The notes beneath the pieces were generated by a model. The model was not told where the DNA came from. It worked only from the letters and a program-made list of their open reading frames with translations, and did not search any database. Positions 1 through 7,808 of a stretch of DNA of 19,562 nt are shown in pieces. Source of the DNA: UCB3 sp964415605. GTDB lineage: Bacteria; Chloroflexota; Anaerolineae; Epilineales; Epilineaceae. The position numbers and the translations under genes were made by a program. The first letter of the stretch is position 1. Each line of letters opens with the position of its first letter. Where the stretch lies: the NCBI GenBank assembly GCA_964415605.1, contig CAYQBA010000087.1, positions 1-19,562 of the forward strand, given 5' to 3'.

Positions 1-784
1 CGCCGAGCGTGGCGCAGCGCTGCCAGAACGCGTCGCGGGCCGCCCGGTCCTTCGCGTACTGCGCCTGATCCGCCGCGAGCAGGGCCGCATCGGCGCTGTA
101 CTTCTCGTCGTCGGGGTTCGGCTCGACAGGCTCCTTGGGCGTCACGTACTCCGGATCGACGCCCGTGATCTTGGCCGTGCACAGCGTCTCGTAGCACGTG
201 CTCTGGTAGCTCGCCACCGACGGCGCCGGCAGGCCGGCCGTCCCGAGGTCGCCGACCACCCGCTCGCACGCCTTCACCGCCGCGTCCGGCGAGCCTGCCT
301 CCGGGAAGTACTCGCGGAACGCCACCACGTAGGTGGCCAGGTCCTTGATCTGGTCCGGGCGCAGCGGGCCACCGTACTGCTGGCTCCAGGCCGGCATCTG
401 CATCGCGTTCGGGTCGGTGCCGCGATAGCGGTCGGGCCGCGTCGACTGCGTGCGGCCGGCCGAGATGATCGAGTACACGTAGCCGTAGGCGTCGTTGCGG
501 TCCCAGTGCTGCTCCTCGAGCCGCCAGGCGATGCCCGGGGCGAGGTCGCCGCCGTGCAGGCCCGACGTCTCGTCGAGCGGCGGGCAGTTCAGGCCGCTGG
601 CATTGGGGCCGTGGCAGTTGGCGCAATACTGGTTGAACATCTGCGCCCCGGACTCGACGCTGCGCTTTTGATAGCCCAGCGAGGCCTTCGACATCCGATC
701 CTCCTCGCCCATGCCCACCGCCGCCGTGATGGCGATGGCGCCGAGGATGCTCAGCAGGCCCAAAGTGATATCGACGCGGGTCAT
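1..784 (-). CDS. c-type cytochrome, partial (C-terminus beyond left edge)
   Basis: The open frame runs from ATG at 784 to the left edge without a stop, giving 261 residues. AGGAG lies 7-8 nt before the ATG. Residues 6-24 form a hydrophobic segment (signal or membrane anchor). One haem motif, CANCH, is at residues 54-58. A likely sixth haem ligand is Met130 in the MQMPAW stretch, so residues about 44-160 make one class I cytochrome c domain. The rest (161-261) is hydrophilic with scattered cysteines (173, 197, 202, 257) but no further CxxCH inside the window. It is the third gene after the Rieske and cytochrome b genes, so it most likely carries electrons out of that quinol-oxidising complex on the outer face of the membrane. 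The family call is firm; the role in the complex is inferred from operon position. Whether the missing part has more haem sites cannot be seen. Confidence 0.9.
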   Translation of the reverse strand, partial: MTRVDITLGLLSILGAIAITAAVGMGEEDRMSKASLGYQKRSVESGAQMFNQYCANCHGPNASGLNCPPLDETSGLHGGDLAPGIAWRLEEQHWDRNDAYGYVYSIISAGRTQSTRPDRYRGTDPNAMQMPAWSQQYGGPLRPDQIKDLATYVVAFREYFPEAGSPDAAVKACERVVGDLGTAGLPAPSVASYQSTCYETLCTAKITGVDPEYVTPKEPVEPNPDDEKYSADAALLAADQAQYAKDRAARDAFWQRCATLG

Positions 785-800
785 CCCGTCTCTCCTCCCA

Positions 801-817
801 CGCGCGGCGACCGCGCG
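801..817 (-). other. GC hairpin in cytochrome b-cytochrome c gap
   Basis: A perfect 7-bp stem with a 3-nt loop (CGCGCGG, CGA, CCGCGCG on the plus strand) sits a few bases upstream of the cytochrome c ribosome binding site. There is no T-run, so a full terminator is unlikely. It could be an mRNA processing or stabilising structure, or it could set the ratio between the cytochrome b and cytochrome c genes. The stem is seen in the sequence; the function is inferred. Confidence 0.4.
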
Positions 818-882
818 CTCCCAATCGGTTCAAGCGTCCCGGCCCCGTGGCCGCGGCTCACTGGTCTCGCCTCGACGCTCGG

Positions 883-2688
883 CTAGTGGTGGTAGTTCGA
901 GTCGCGGTGCAGCGCGATGAACGAGCGTTGCACGTCCGGCACCTTGCCGGGGTCGGTCGGCAAGGCGTCGGCCTTGAGGTCGCGCTTCAGCACCGGCTGG
1001 TCGCCGTTCATGATCACGGCCTTGGTCTTGGGGTCGAGCGCGAACTCGTCCCACGTGATCGTGAACTCCACCCACTTGAGGTTGGGGTGGTAGTGCTCCA
1101 CCGTCACCTTGGCCAGGGCCTCCTGGTTGTCGATGGGCGCCAGCAGCTTGGGATGGTTCTCGACCTCGGCCTTGAACTCCTTGAGCAAGCGGTGCCACTC
1201 GTTGTCCTCGGGGCCCTCCTCCACGGTCGTGACGAACTCGAAGGCCTCGGCATCCTGGTAGGCGGGGTTGTCGACCCACTCCGGCGGGTACGATACGAAG
1301 TACGTCTTGCGCCCGGGCAGCCCGTCCTCGCCCACCGGCCCGGCCTCGACCTGGTCCCAGGGCAGCTCCTTGACCGGTCCGGGGTGCGTGGCCGGCACGA
1401 GGTGCGAGAGGATGTCCTGCGCCGGCGGCGTCTCGATGCCGTAGCCCGGCGTGCCCATGTAGGTCAGGATGACCATGATCACGGTGAACATCACGCCGAT
1501 GGCGATCGCCGCCGGCCGCCTGCGGGCCAGCCGATGCGGGTTGCGGTCCAGCCATGGCACGACGAACAGCACGCCGAAGATGATCGTCGGCAGCACCACG
1601 CCCATCAGCGACTTGTCGCCGAGCTTGAGCATGCCCTGCAGCCACAGGAAGTACCACGGCGCCTCGGTGTGCAGCGGCGTCGCCTGCGGGTCGGCGTGGG
1701 CTTCCAGCGGGGCGTGGTAGAACGTCGCCACCGCCAGGATCATGAGGAACGTGGCCAGCGACGCCAGCATGACCTCGTGGATCAGGAGGTTCGGGATGAG
1801 GTCGATGCGCTCCTCGGCGTGCTTCTTGGCGGCCGGCTCCATCTCGCCTTCCTCCACCGACGCCGGCAGCGAGATGAAGTGCTCGCGCGCCACCTTGTAG
1901 TAGTGCACGCTGATGAAGATGATGGCCAGGAGCGGCATGAGGAAGATGTGCAGCAGGTAGAAGCGCAAGAGGCCGCCGGCCCAGATGTCCACGCCGCCGC
2001 GCAAGAGCAGGTTGACCTCATTGCCGAACACCGGGGCCGCCTCGGCCATCGACGTGCCGATGGTCACGGCCCAGTAGGCCAGCTGGTCCCACGGCAGCAG
2101 GTAGCCGCTGAAGGAAAGGACCAGCGTCACGAGGAGCAGGATCACGCCGGTGAACCACGTGAACGACCGGTTGCCCTTGTACGACGCCGTGAAGTACACC
2201 CGCGCCATGTGCAGGATGACCACGGCCACCATGCCCTCGGCGCCCAGGCGGTGCAGGTCGCGCATGAACAGGCCGAACGGGATGTTGCCCAGGATGTTCA
2301 GCATGTCGCCGTAGGCCCGCTCGGGCGTCGGGGCGTACGGGATCATGAGGATGATACCCGTGATCGTCTCGACGACGAAGAAGAACACGCTGAACCAGCC
2401 CAGCCGCCACGTGTGGGTGAACCACGTGCTGGCGCGCTGGTAGTACTTCGGGCGCAGGTGCAGGATGAAGCTCCGGACCTGGGCCTTGTAGCGCGGGTTC
2501 GGCTTCTCGGTCGGCACGTCGCCGCGCAGGATGGCGCGCAGCTCGCGCGCGCTGAGGCCGGCCATGATCCCGCGCACGACGTGGTCGGTGCCGTCGGCCA
2601 CCACCTTGCCCCAGTTGTGCGCGCGCAGCCGCTGCACCTCGTTGGCGACGGCGCCCCGGAAGCCCTGGATGATTCCACTACCTAGCAT
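883..2688 (-). CDS. cytochrome b (b6-like) with long C-terminal extension
   Basis: This 601-residue protein is the quinol-oxidising membrane subunit of a bc/b6f-like complex. Haem ligand pairs are His146/His160 (13 residues between) and His247/His262 (14 residues between); the longer second spacing is the pattern known for cytochrome b6. The b6-like part (about 86-275) and the subunit IV-like part (about 300-412) are fused in one chain. The Qo-site motif, normally PEWY, reads APWY at 343-346, with a Glu just before it (342). After the last membrane segment (about 393-411) there is a soluble tail of about 190 residues, rich in charge and proline, that I cannot assign. The N-terminal 80 residues before the first membrane helix are also long. 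The start at 2688 is backed by GAGGAG 8 nt upstream. It follows the Rieske gene by 91 bp and precedes the cytochrome c gene by 98 bp. Confidence 0.95.
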   Translation of the reverse strand: MLGSGIIQGFRGAVANEVQRLRAHNWGKVVADGTDHVVRGIMAGLSARELRAILRGDVPTEKPNPRYKAQVRSFILHLRPKYYQRASTWFTHTWRLGWFSVFFFVVETITGIILMIPYAPTPERAYGDMLNILGNIPFGLFMRDLHRLGAEGMVAVVILHMARVYFTASYKGNRSFTWFTGVILLLVTLVLSFSGYLLPWDQLAYWAVTIGTSMAEAAPVFGNEVNLLLRGGVDIWAGGLLRFYLLHIFLMPLLAIIFISVHYYKVAREHFISLPASVEEGEMEPAAKKHAEERIDLIPNLLIHEVMLASLATFLMILAVATFYHAPLEAHADPQATPLHTEAPWYFLWLQGMLKLGDKSLMGVVLPTIIFGVLFVVPWLDRNPHRLARRRPAAIAIGVMFTVIMVILTYMGTPGYGIETPPAQDILSHLVPATHPGPVKELPWDQVEAGPVGEDGLPGRKTYFVSYPPEWVDNPAYQDAEAFEFVTTVEEGPEDNEWHRLLKEFKAEVENHPKLLAPIDNQEALAKVTVEHYHPNLKWVEFTITWDEFALDPKTKAVIMNGDQPVLKRDLKADALPTDPGKVPDVQRSFIALHRDSNYHH

Positions 2689-2723
2689 GATGACGGCTCC
2701 TCAAGCCAATGGTTCAGGGGCCC

Positions 2724-2739
2724 GCCCCGCGGTCGGGGC
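2724..2739 (-). other. GC hairpin in Rieske-cytochrome b gap
   Basis: GCCCCG, loop CGGT, CGGGGC form a perfect 6-bp stem in the 91-bp gap between the Rieske stop and the cytochrome b start. No T-run follows on either strand. Like the hairpin in the next gap of the same operon, it may stabilise or process the message; it is too weak a case to call a terminator. Confidence 0.35.
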
Positions 2740-2779
2740 CGCTGGCCGCGCCGCGGATCGGGGGTCGCCCGCGGCGGGA

Positions 2780-3340
2780 TCACGCCTTGGGCTGGCCATG
2801 GATGCGCATGCCGGTCTCGACCACGATGGTCGACCCGGGCGGGATCGACAGGGGCTCGCCGGCCTCGTTGGTCCGGGCCACCTCGTTGCCGGCGCCGTCG
2901 AGCGCCCGGATGACGAAGCGGTCGAGGTTGCGCGGCGCCGGCCCCTGGATGAACGTGCCGTCACGCTCGAACTGCGAGCCGTGGCACGGGCAGATGTACT
3001 TGTTCTCGGCCGGCTTCCAGTCGTAGATGCACCCCAGGTGGGTGCAGACCTTGTAGATCGCCAGGGCGCCGGCGTCGGTGTTGACCCACCAGAACTTCGA
3101 GCGGTTGTAGGCCGTCGGCGATCCCTTGGTGTCCATCGGGAGCGCGTCGACGCTGCCGATGGGCACCGAGCCGCCGAACTCGCCGGGGCCGAGGCGCGGC
3201 ATGGCGAACATCAGCGTCACCGCGCTCATCTCGATGGTCAGGATGCCAAGCGTCGCCAGCCACGCGTAGTTGAGGAACTCGCGCCGCGACATCTCCGCGT
3301 TGGCGTCGCTGCTCCCCAGCGCGGCGGTACTTGCTGTCAT
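2780..3340 (-). CDS. Rieske 2Fe-2S protein of a quinol:cytochrome c oxidoreductase
   Basis: The 186-residue product has the two Rieske boxes: CTHLGC at 99-104 and CPCHGS at 117-122. By family knowledge Cys99, His101, Cys117 and His120 bind the cluster, and Cys104 and Cys119 form the disulfide. The N-terminus has SRREFL at 18-23 followed by a hydrophobic helix (about 28-48), the usual twin-arginine signal/anchor that leaves the cluster domain outside the cytoplasm. I chose the start at 3340 because GGAGGT lies 6 nt upstream; an in-frame ATG at 3403 overlaps the predicted -10 box and cannot be used from that promoter. It is the first gene of the operon with cytochrome b and cytochrome c. The sequence after the second box (123-186) has the expected proline-containing loop. 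Confidence 0.96.
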   Translation of the reverse strand: MTASTAALGSSDANAEMSRREFLNYAWLATLGILTIEMSAVTLMFAMPRLGPGEFGGSVPIGSVDALPMDTKGSPTAYNRSKFWWVNTDAGALAIYKVCTHLGCIYDWKPAENKYICPCHGSQFERDGTFIQGPAPRNLDRFVIRALDGAGNEVARTNEAGEPLSIPPGSTIVVETGMRIHGQPKA

Positions 3341-3401
3341 GTCAGGACCTCCATGATGCCGTAGGGCCTCGGACGCGGTCGGTCCGGGGCTCCGCGGGCG
3401 C

Positions 3402-3429
3402 ATTATAGAAACGTTTGCCGGCGGTGCAA
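3402..3429 (-). promoter_or_regulatory. sigma70-type promoter of the Rieske/cytochrome b/c operon
   Basis: On the minus strand TTGCAC (3424-3429) and a perfect TATAAT (3402-3407) are separated by 16 bp. This stands out in very GC-rich DNA. Transcription should begin near 3395, leaving a leader of about 55 nt that includes the GGAGGT site of the Rieske gene. No operator is evident. Confidence 0.8.
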
Positions 3430-3493
3430 GCCTGAGGGTGCCGCCGGGAGCGGCGCCGGCGCCCCCGCGCGATCGGGGACACCCGCGCCAGGG

Positions 3494-4537
3494 TCAGGCC
3501 GGCGCCGCGCCGGGCCCCACCGCGATCTCCTTGCGCTGGCCGTACATCTGGGCGTAGTACTCGCGAAACGCCCCGCTCTTGATCGGCCGCCACCACCAGG
3601 GGTTGGCCGCGTACCACTCGGCCGCCTTGACGATGGCCGCCTGCGGTGTGTGCCGCGGGCGCCAGCCAAGGGCGCGGATCTTGGAGACGTCCAGGGCGTA
3701 GCGCCGGTCGTGCCCCGGCCGGTCCTCGACGTGGCGGATCAGCGACGCCGGCTTGCCGAGCGTCTCGAGGATGAGCTCGACCATCTCGAGGTTGGTGATC
3801 GACGTGCCCGTGCCGATGTTGAACACGTCGCCCGGCTGGCCGCGCCGGACGACGAGGTCGATGGCCTCGCAGTGGTCGCCCACCCACTGGTAGTCGCGTT
3901 CCTGCCGGCCGTCGCCGTATACTGGCAGCGGCAGGTCGTCGATCGCGTTGGTGGCGAACAGGCTGACGACCTTCTCGGGGTACTGGTAAGGGCCGATGTT
4001 GTTGGACCCGCGCGTGATGGTCGTGTGCAGGCCGTAGGTCACCCAGTACGCGTTGACCAGCAGGTCCCCACCCGCCTTGCTGGCCGCGTACGGCGACCGC
4101 GGCTCGATCGGGTCGGTCTCGGTCGACGCGCCGTCGGGGACGTGGCCGTATACCTCGTCGGTCGAGACCTGGTGGTAGCGCAGCCCGCGCTGGCGCGCGA
4201 CCTCGAGCAACGTGTGCGTGCCGAGCACGTCGGTCTGGATGAACGCGTCGGGCGCGACGATCGAGCGGTCGACGTGCGTCTCGGCCGCGAAGTTGATCAC
4301 GGTGTCGACGCCGTGCCCGTCCACGGCCGCCTCGACGGCCACCCGATCACAGATGTCGGCCTGGACGAACGCGAAGCGAGGGTCCGCCATGCGGTCGCGC
4401 AGGTTGTCGAGGTTCCCGGCGTACGTCAGCTTGTCGAAGACCACCACCCGGTCGTCGGGGTAGTGGTCGAGGAGATGGTGGACGAAGTTCGCCCCGATGA
4501 AACCGGCGCCGCCGGTCACCAGCCAGGTCCGCTTCAC
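3494..4537 (-). CDS. rmlB: dTDP-glucose 4,6-dehydratase
   Basis: The 347-residue product is an extended short-chain dehydrogenase that turns dTDP-glucose into dTDP-4-keto-6-deoxyglucose using bound NAD. Visible motifs are the Rossmann TGGAGFIG (8-15), TDE at 126-128 (the acid/base residues of this subfamily) and YAASK with Tyr150 and Lys154. Length fits the family. The start is GTG at 4537, supported by GGGAGG about 5 nt before it and by the protein beginning right before the Rossmann strand. It lies 83 bp after rmlA on the same strand, giving the usual pairing for making dTDP-deoxysugars such as rhamnose; rmlC and rmlD are not in the window. The next gene downstream on this strand belongs to the respiratory operon, which has its own promoter. 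Confidence 0.96.
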   Translation of the reverse strand: MKRTWLVTGGAGFIGANFVHHLLDHYPDDRVVVFDKLTYAGNLDNLRDRMADPRFAFVQADICDRVAVEAAVDGHGVDTVINFAAETHVDRSIVAPDAFIQTDVLGTHTLLEVARQRGLRYHQVSTDEVYGHVPDGASTETDPIEPRSPYAASKAGGDLLVNAYWVTYGLHTTITRGSNNIGPYQYPEKVVSLFATNAIDDLPLPVYGDGRQERDYQWVGDHCEAIDLVVRRGQPGDVFNIGTGTSITNLEMVELILETLGKPASLIRHVEDRPGHDRRYALDVSKIRALGWRPRHTPQAAIVKAAEWYAANPWWWRPIKSGAFREYYAQMYGQRKEIAVGPGAAPA

Positions 4538-4620
4538 GATGGCCTCCCTCTGGAACCCTGTATGTTAATCGGGCGGGTCCAATTGCGGTCCGACGGGCGT
4601 CCGAATCCGGCGCGGGGGTC

Positions 4621-5688
4621 CTAGAGCAGCCCGACGTCGCTGTAGTCGCCCAGCGTCAGCTTGTGCGCCGTCGGCTTGATCGGCGAGCGCAGGAGCCTGA
4701 CGTTGCGGCCGATCAGGCTGTCGGCGATCCGCTGCGGGATGCCGCGGATCGACGAGTGCTCGAGCACGATCGAGTGCTCGATCTCGCTGTCCTCGACGAC
4801 GACGTCGTGGTAGATCGAGGTGAACGGGCCGATGTAGCTGTTGACGACGCGCGTGTTGCGGCCGATGATCGCCGGCCCGCGGATCACGCTGTTGATGACC
4901 TCGGCCTCGGCCTCGATGGTCACCCGGCCGTCGACCTGGCTGTCGCGGTCGACGAAGCCGGCCACGTGCGGCGTGAGCTCCTCGAGCACGTGGTCGTTGG
5001 CGTCGAGCATGTCGATGGGCTTGCCGGTGTCGATCCACCACCCGCGGTGGATGTACGGGTGCACGGCGAAGCCGTTCTCGACCAGCCACTGGATGGCGTC
5101 GGTGATCTCGAGCTCGCCGCGCCAGCTCGGGCGGATGGCGTCGCACGCCGCGTGGACGTGGTGGTCGAACATGTAGATGCCGACGAGCGCCAGGTCGCTG
5201 CGCGGCTCGCGCGGCTTCTCGACCAGCCGCACGATGCGCTCGTCGGCGTCGAGCTCGGCCACGCCGTAGTGCTGCGGCTCGGCCACGGGGGTGAGGACGA
5301 TCTGGCAGTTCCAGCGCGAATCGCCGAACTGCGCGATGAGCTCGTTGATCCCGCCCTGGATCACGTTGTCGCCGAGGAACATCACGAACCGGTCGTCGCC
5401 GAGGAAGGCGCGGCTGATCTTGACGGCGTGCGCCAGCCCGAGCGGCGCGTCCTGCGGGATGTAGGTGACGCGCACGCCCCACTGGCCCCCGTCGCCGATG
5501 GCCTCGCGGATCTCCGGCCCGGTGTCGCCGATGACGATGCCGATCTCGTCGATGCCGGCGTCGCGGATGGCCTCGATGACCCGGACGAGCACCGGCTTGT
5601 TGGCCACCGGGATGAGCTGCTTGGCGCGCGTGTAGGTCAGCGGGTAGAGCCGGGTGCCCTTGCCGCCGGAGAGGATCAGGCCTTTCAT
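4621..5688 (-). CDS. rmlA: glucose-1-phosphate thymidylyltransferase, long form
   Basis: The 355-residue protein joins dTTP and glucose-1-phosphate to give dTDP-glucose. The nucleotidyltransferase signature GGKGTRL is at 8-14, and the NKP of the sugar-nucleotide family is at about 30-32. Residues 1-240 form the catalytic domain; about 245-355 look like a left-handed beta-helix tail with hexapeptide-type repeats (for example IIGRN, LIGRN). Thus it is the long StrD/RmlA-like form rather than the roughly 290-residue enterobacterial form. AAAGGA lies 7 nt before the ATG at 5688. It is followed by rmlB and preceded by the CpsD-like gene, so it probably supplies sugars to the polysaccharide made by this locus. 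Some long-form members act on other sugars, so the exact substrate is inferred from the rmlB neighbour. Confidence 0.92.
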   Translation of the reverse strand: MKGLILSGGKGTRLYPLTYTRAKQLIPVANKPVLVRVIEAIRDAGIDEIGIVIGDTGPEIREAIGDGGQWGVRVTYIPQDAPLGLAHAVKISRAFLGDDRFVMFLGDNVIQGGINELIAQFGDSRWNCQIVLTPVAEPQHYGVAELDADERIVRLVEKPREPRSDLALVGIYMFDHHVHAACDAIRPSWRGELEITDAIQWLVENGFAVHPYIHRGWWIDTGKPIDMLDANDHVLEELTPHVAGFVDRDSQVDGRVTIEAEAEVINSVIRGPAIIGRNTRVVNSYIGPFTSIYHDVVVEDSEIEHSIVLEHSSIRGIPQRIADSLIGRNVRLLRSPIKPTAHKLTLGDYSDVGLL

Positions 5689-5715
5689 GCGGTCGTCCTT
5701 TGCTGGGGGTGGGAG

Positions 5716-5734
5716 GGGGCGCGGCGGCCGCCCC
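5716..5734 (-). other. GC hairpin between cpsD-like gene and rmlA
   Basis: GGGGCG and CGCCCC pair as a 6-bp stem around a 7-nt loop directly after the CpsD-like stop codon and before the rmlA ribosome binding site. No T-run follows. It could reduce read-through into rmlA or protect an mRNA end; function is inferred. Confidence 0.3.
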
Positions 5735-5736
5735 GG

Positions 5737-6387
5737 TCAGCCGCCATAGGCCACGGTGTCGGGCTCGACGCCGCACAGCACCACGCCGACGACCGCCGCG
5801 CCGACCGTGTCGAGCAGCTCGCGCGCCCGGGCGGTGTGGTCGCGCCGGCTGCGGCCGGCCTCGAGGACCAGGAGCACGCCGTCGAGCTGGGGCGCCAGCA
5901 CGGCCGCGTCGGTCACGGCCACCACGGGCGGCGCGTCGAACAGCACGAGGTCGGCCATCTCGGCCAGCCGGTCGATGAGGGCGCCCATGCGCCGCGTCCC
6001 GAGCAGCTCGGCGGGGTTGGGTGGGAGCGGGCCGCTCGTCAGCACCCGCAGGCCCTCCACGGGCGTGGCCCGCAGCGGCAGGTCGGCCAGCGCGGCGTCG
6101 TCGAGCAGGGCCGTGGTGACGCCGGCGTCGTTGGGCAGGTCGAACAGCGCGTGCTGCGCCGGCCGGCGCAGGTCGCAGTCCACCACCACGACGGTGCGGC
6201 CGGCCTGGGCGGTGACGACGGCGAGGTTGGCCGCCGCCGTCGACTTGTCGGCGTCGGGGGCGGGGGCGGTGACGAGGAGCGTCCGCAGCGGGGCGTCGGG
6301 CCGAGCGAAGGCGAGGTTGGTGCGCAGGACGCGGTAGGCTTCGGCGACCGCCGAGTGCGGGTCGGCGAGGGTGACGAGGGTGCTCAT
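5737..6387 (-). CDS. CpsD/Wzc-type P-loop ATPase (BY-kinase-like), altered Walker A
   Basis: The 216-residue product matches the cytoplasmic domain of bacterial tyrosine kinases that control polysaccharide chain export. Visible parts are EAYRVLRTNL (16-25), Walker A-like APAPDADKST (41-50), Walker A' VVVVDCDLRRP (66-76) and Walker B LVLFDAPP (147-154). The Walker A keeps Lys48, Ser49 and Thr50, but the usual glycines of the PGEGKS loop read Asp45 and Asp47. The tail ends AYGG, with a single tyrosine, not the tyrosine cluster used for autophosphorylation. Its ATG overlaps the stop of the Wzz-like gene (ATGA), and GGAGG lies 9 nt upstream. By family knowledge it would partner that membrane protein. 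Kinase activity is uncertain because of the altered loop and missing tail. Confidence 0.85.
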   Translation of the reverse strand: MSTLVTLADPHSAVAEAYRVLRTNLAFARPDAPLRTLLVTAPAPDADKSTAAANLAVVTAQAGRTVVVVDCDLRRPAQHALFDLPNDAGVTTALLDDAALADLPLRATPVEGLRVLTSGPLPPNPAELLGTRRMGALIDRLAEMADLVLFDAPPVVAVTDAAVLAPQLDGVLLVLEAGRSRRDHTARARELLDTVGAAVVGVVLCGVEPDTVAYGG

Positions 6388-7796
6388 GGCAGGGTTCCTC
6401 CAAGCCGCCCGCGGCGGCGGTGGATGGGCGGAACGGCCGCGAGCAGCGGCGCGCCGGCCGCTCGCCCGGCATCGGCGGCCGTCCACACCAGCCCGGACTG
6501 GATCTGGCCCAGCAGCAAGACGGCGGCGACGCCGACCAGAGCCCCGAGCGCGGCCCCGGCGGCGGTGTTGATCGTCGTGCGCGGCGACCACGGCGCCACC
6601 CGCGTGGCGTCGCGCAGCCGGACGAGCGTCCGGTCGCGCTGGGCGCGGACCTCGTCGGCGGTACGGTGCGTCTCGATGAAGACGCTGGCCCAGGTGCGGC
6701 TGATCTCCTTGGCGACGTCGGGATCGGGGTCGAACACGTCGACGGTGATCTCGTAGACGCCGACCTGCTCGGCGACGTTAAGCTTGGCCAGGAGGTCGTC
6801 GAGCGGCAGGTCCAGCGCCAGCCGGGCGTTGACCTCGCGCGCCATCGTGCGCGTGCCGATGTCCTCGGTGTAGCCGCGCATGATCTCGCGGATGGCCTGG
6901 GTGTTGCCCCAGTTGCTGGTGTTGGCCGGCTCGAGCGCGATGCGCGTCCGGGCGCGGTGCTGCGGCACCTGGACCAGGCTGAACACCAGCGCGCTGACCG
7001 CGCCGAGGGCGGCGAGGAGGGCGACCGGCCACGCCTGCCGCACCCGGCGCCGCAGCGCCCCGCCGAGCTCGGCCAGCCCTTGCTGGACCGCGCCCGGCCC
7101 GCGCCGGCCGGGGCCGGGGGGCACGACGCCGACCACCGGCGCGCCACCTACCCGCTCGGCGTCGCGCGCCGAGCGCACGACAGCGCTCTCGAGGTACTCG
7201 AGGACGAGCATGAGGAGCGCCCCGATCCCGAAGCCGGCCACCGCGCCGACGCCGACCATGAGCTTGCGGCGCGGGGCGTACTGGCGCGGCACGGGCTCGT
7301 CGCGGAGGACCGCCTCGATCCGGTCGTCGCGGTCGAGCTCGAGGTTGGCCTTGGCACGCCGGTCGACGAACGTCTCGGCCCACTTCTCGCTGACGTGCAC
7401 CGCCACGGCGGGGTCGGGCGCGCGGGCGGTCACCTGGAGCTCGTAGACGTTGATGTCGTTGGCGACGCCGATCTGGCCGCTGTCGAGGAGGAAGCGCGGG
7501 AAGCCGGCGTCGACGCCGTGGGCGGCGAGCCAGTCGTCGCCGAGCCGCGCGCCGACGGCATCCGCCATGTCGTACGTGCGGATGTCCTCCATCATGCTCT
7601 GCATCAGCTCCTTGGTCGCCTGGGTCTGGCCGTAGTCGGCCGGGCGTGCAGGCGCCAGCGCGATGCGGGCAGTGGCCTCGTAGGCGGCGGGGCGCGTCAG
7701 CGCCAGCGCGAGGCCGGCCAGCGCGCCGAGCGCGCCGCCGGCCAGCATCAGCCAGCCGCGGCGCACGAGCAGGGTGGAGAAGGCGACGAGATCCAT
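6384..7796 (-). CDS. Tandem-duplicated Wzz-like chain-length/polysaccharide co-polymerase protein
   Basis: The 470-residue protein has four predicted membrane helices (about 14-34, 179-200, 255-275, 410-430), giving two complete Wzz-type modules in one chain. Each has a helix, an outside domain and a helix, then a short cytoplasmic tail. The modules align: ARIALAPA (43-50) with TRIALEPA (284-291), GQTQATKELM (56-65) with GNTQAIREIM (297-306), and VYELQVTARAPDP (117-129) with VYEITVDVFDPDP (347-359). Ordinary Wzz/CapA proteins have one module. Both tails carry GAPVVGVVPP- or GAPLLAAVPP-like ends that in this family face the kinase. The gene overlaps the CpsD-like ATPase by 4 nt. The start at 7796 has no clear Shine-Dalgarno; a -10-like box lies just upstream. 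The Wzz-like fold is well supported, the exact polymer unknown. Confidence 0.85.
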   Translation of the reverse strand: MDLVAFSTLLVRRGWLMLAGGALGALAGLALALTRPAAYEATARIALAPARPADYGQTQATKELMQSMMEDIRTYDMADAVGARLGDDWLAAHGVDAGFPRFLLDSGQIGVANDINVYELQVTARAPDPAVAVHVSEKWAETFVDRRAKANLELDRDDRIEAVLRDEPVPRQYAPRRKLMVGVGAVAGFGIGALLMLVLEYLESAVVRSARDAERVGGAPVVGVVPPGPGRRGPGAVQQGLAELGGALRRRVRQAWPVALLAALGAVSALVFSLVQVPQHRARTRIALEPANTSNWGNTQAIREIMRGYTEDIGTRTMAREVNARLALDLPLDDLLAKLNVAEQVGVYEITVDVFDPDPDVAKEISRTWASVFIETHRTADEVRAQRDRTLVRLRDATRVAPWSPRTTINTAAGAALGALVGVAAVLLLGQIQSGLVWTAADAGRAAGAPLLAAVPPIHRRRGRLGGTLP

Positions 7797-7808
7797 AGGG
7801 CCGGTGGC

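Noticed and set aside
847..2685. Long plus-strand open frame (612 codons) opposite cytochrome b
   Set aside because: It is the complement of a clear cytochrome b gene, is rich in Arg, His, Val and Asp as expected for antisense of GC-rich coding DNA, and has no motif.
3450..3470. Terminator after rmlB from the GGCGCCGGCGCC palindrome
   Set aside because: It is self-complementary with no loop room and no T-run follows; it may be only a product of GC richness.
4538..4620. Separate promoter for rmlB in the rmlA-rmlB gap
   Set aside because: TTAACAT and TTGGAC hexamers are present but their spacing (9-14 bp) does not fit a sigma70 promoter; co-transcription with rmlA is simpler.
4565..7147. 860-codon minus-strand open frame across rmlA, the cpsD-like gene and the Wzz-like gene
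   Set aside because: It is a frame-shifted shadow full of Arg/Pro/Ala runs; the overlapping frames give well-known families.
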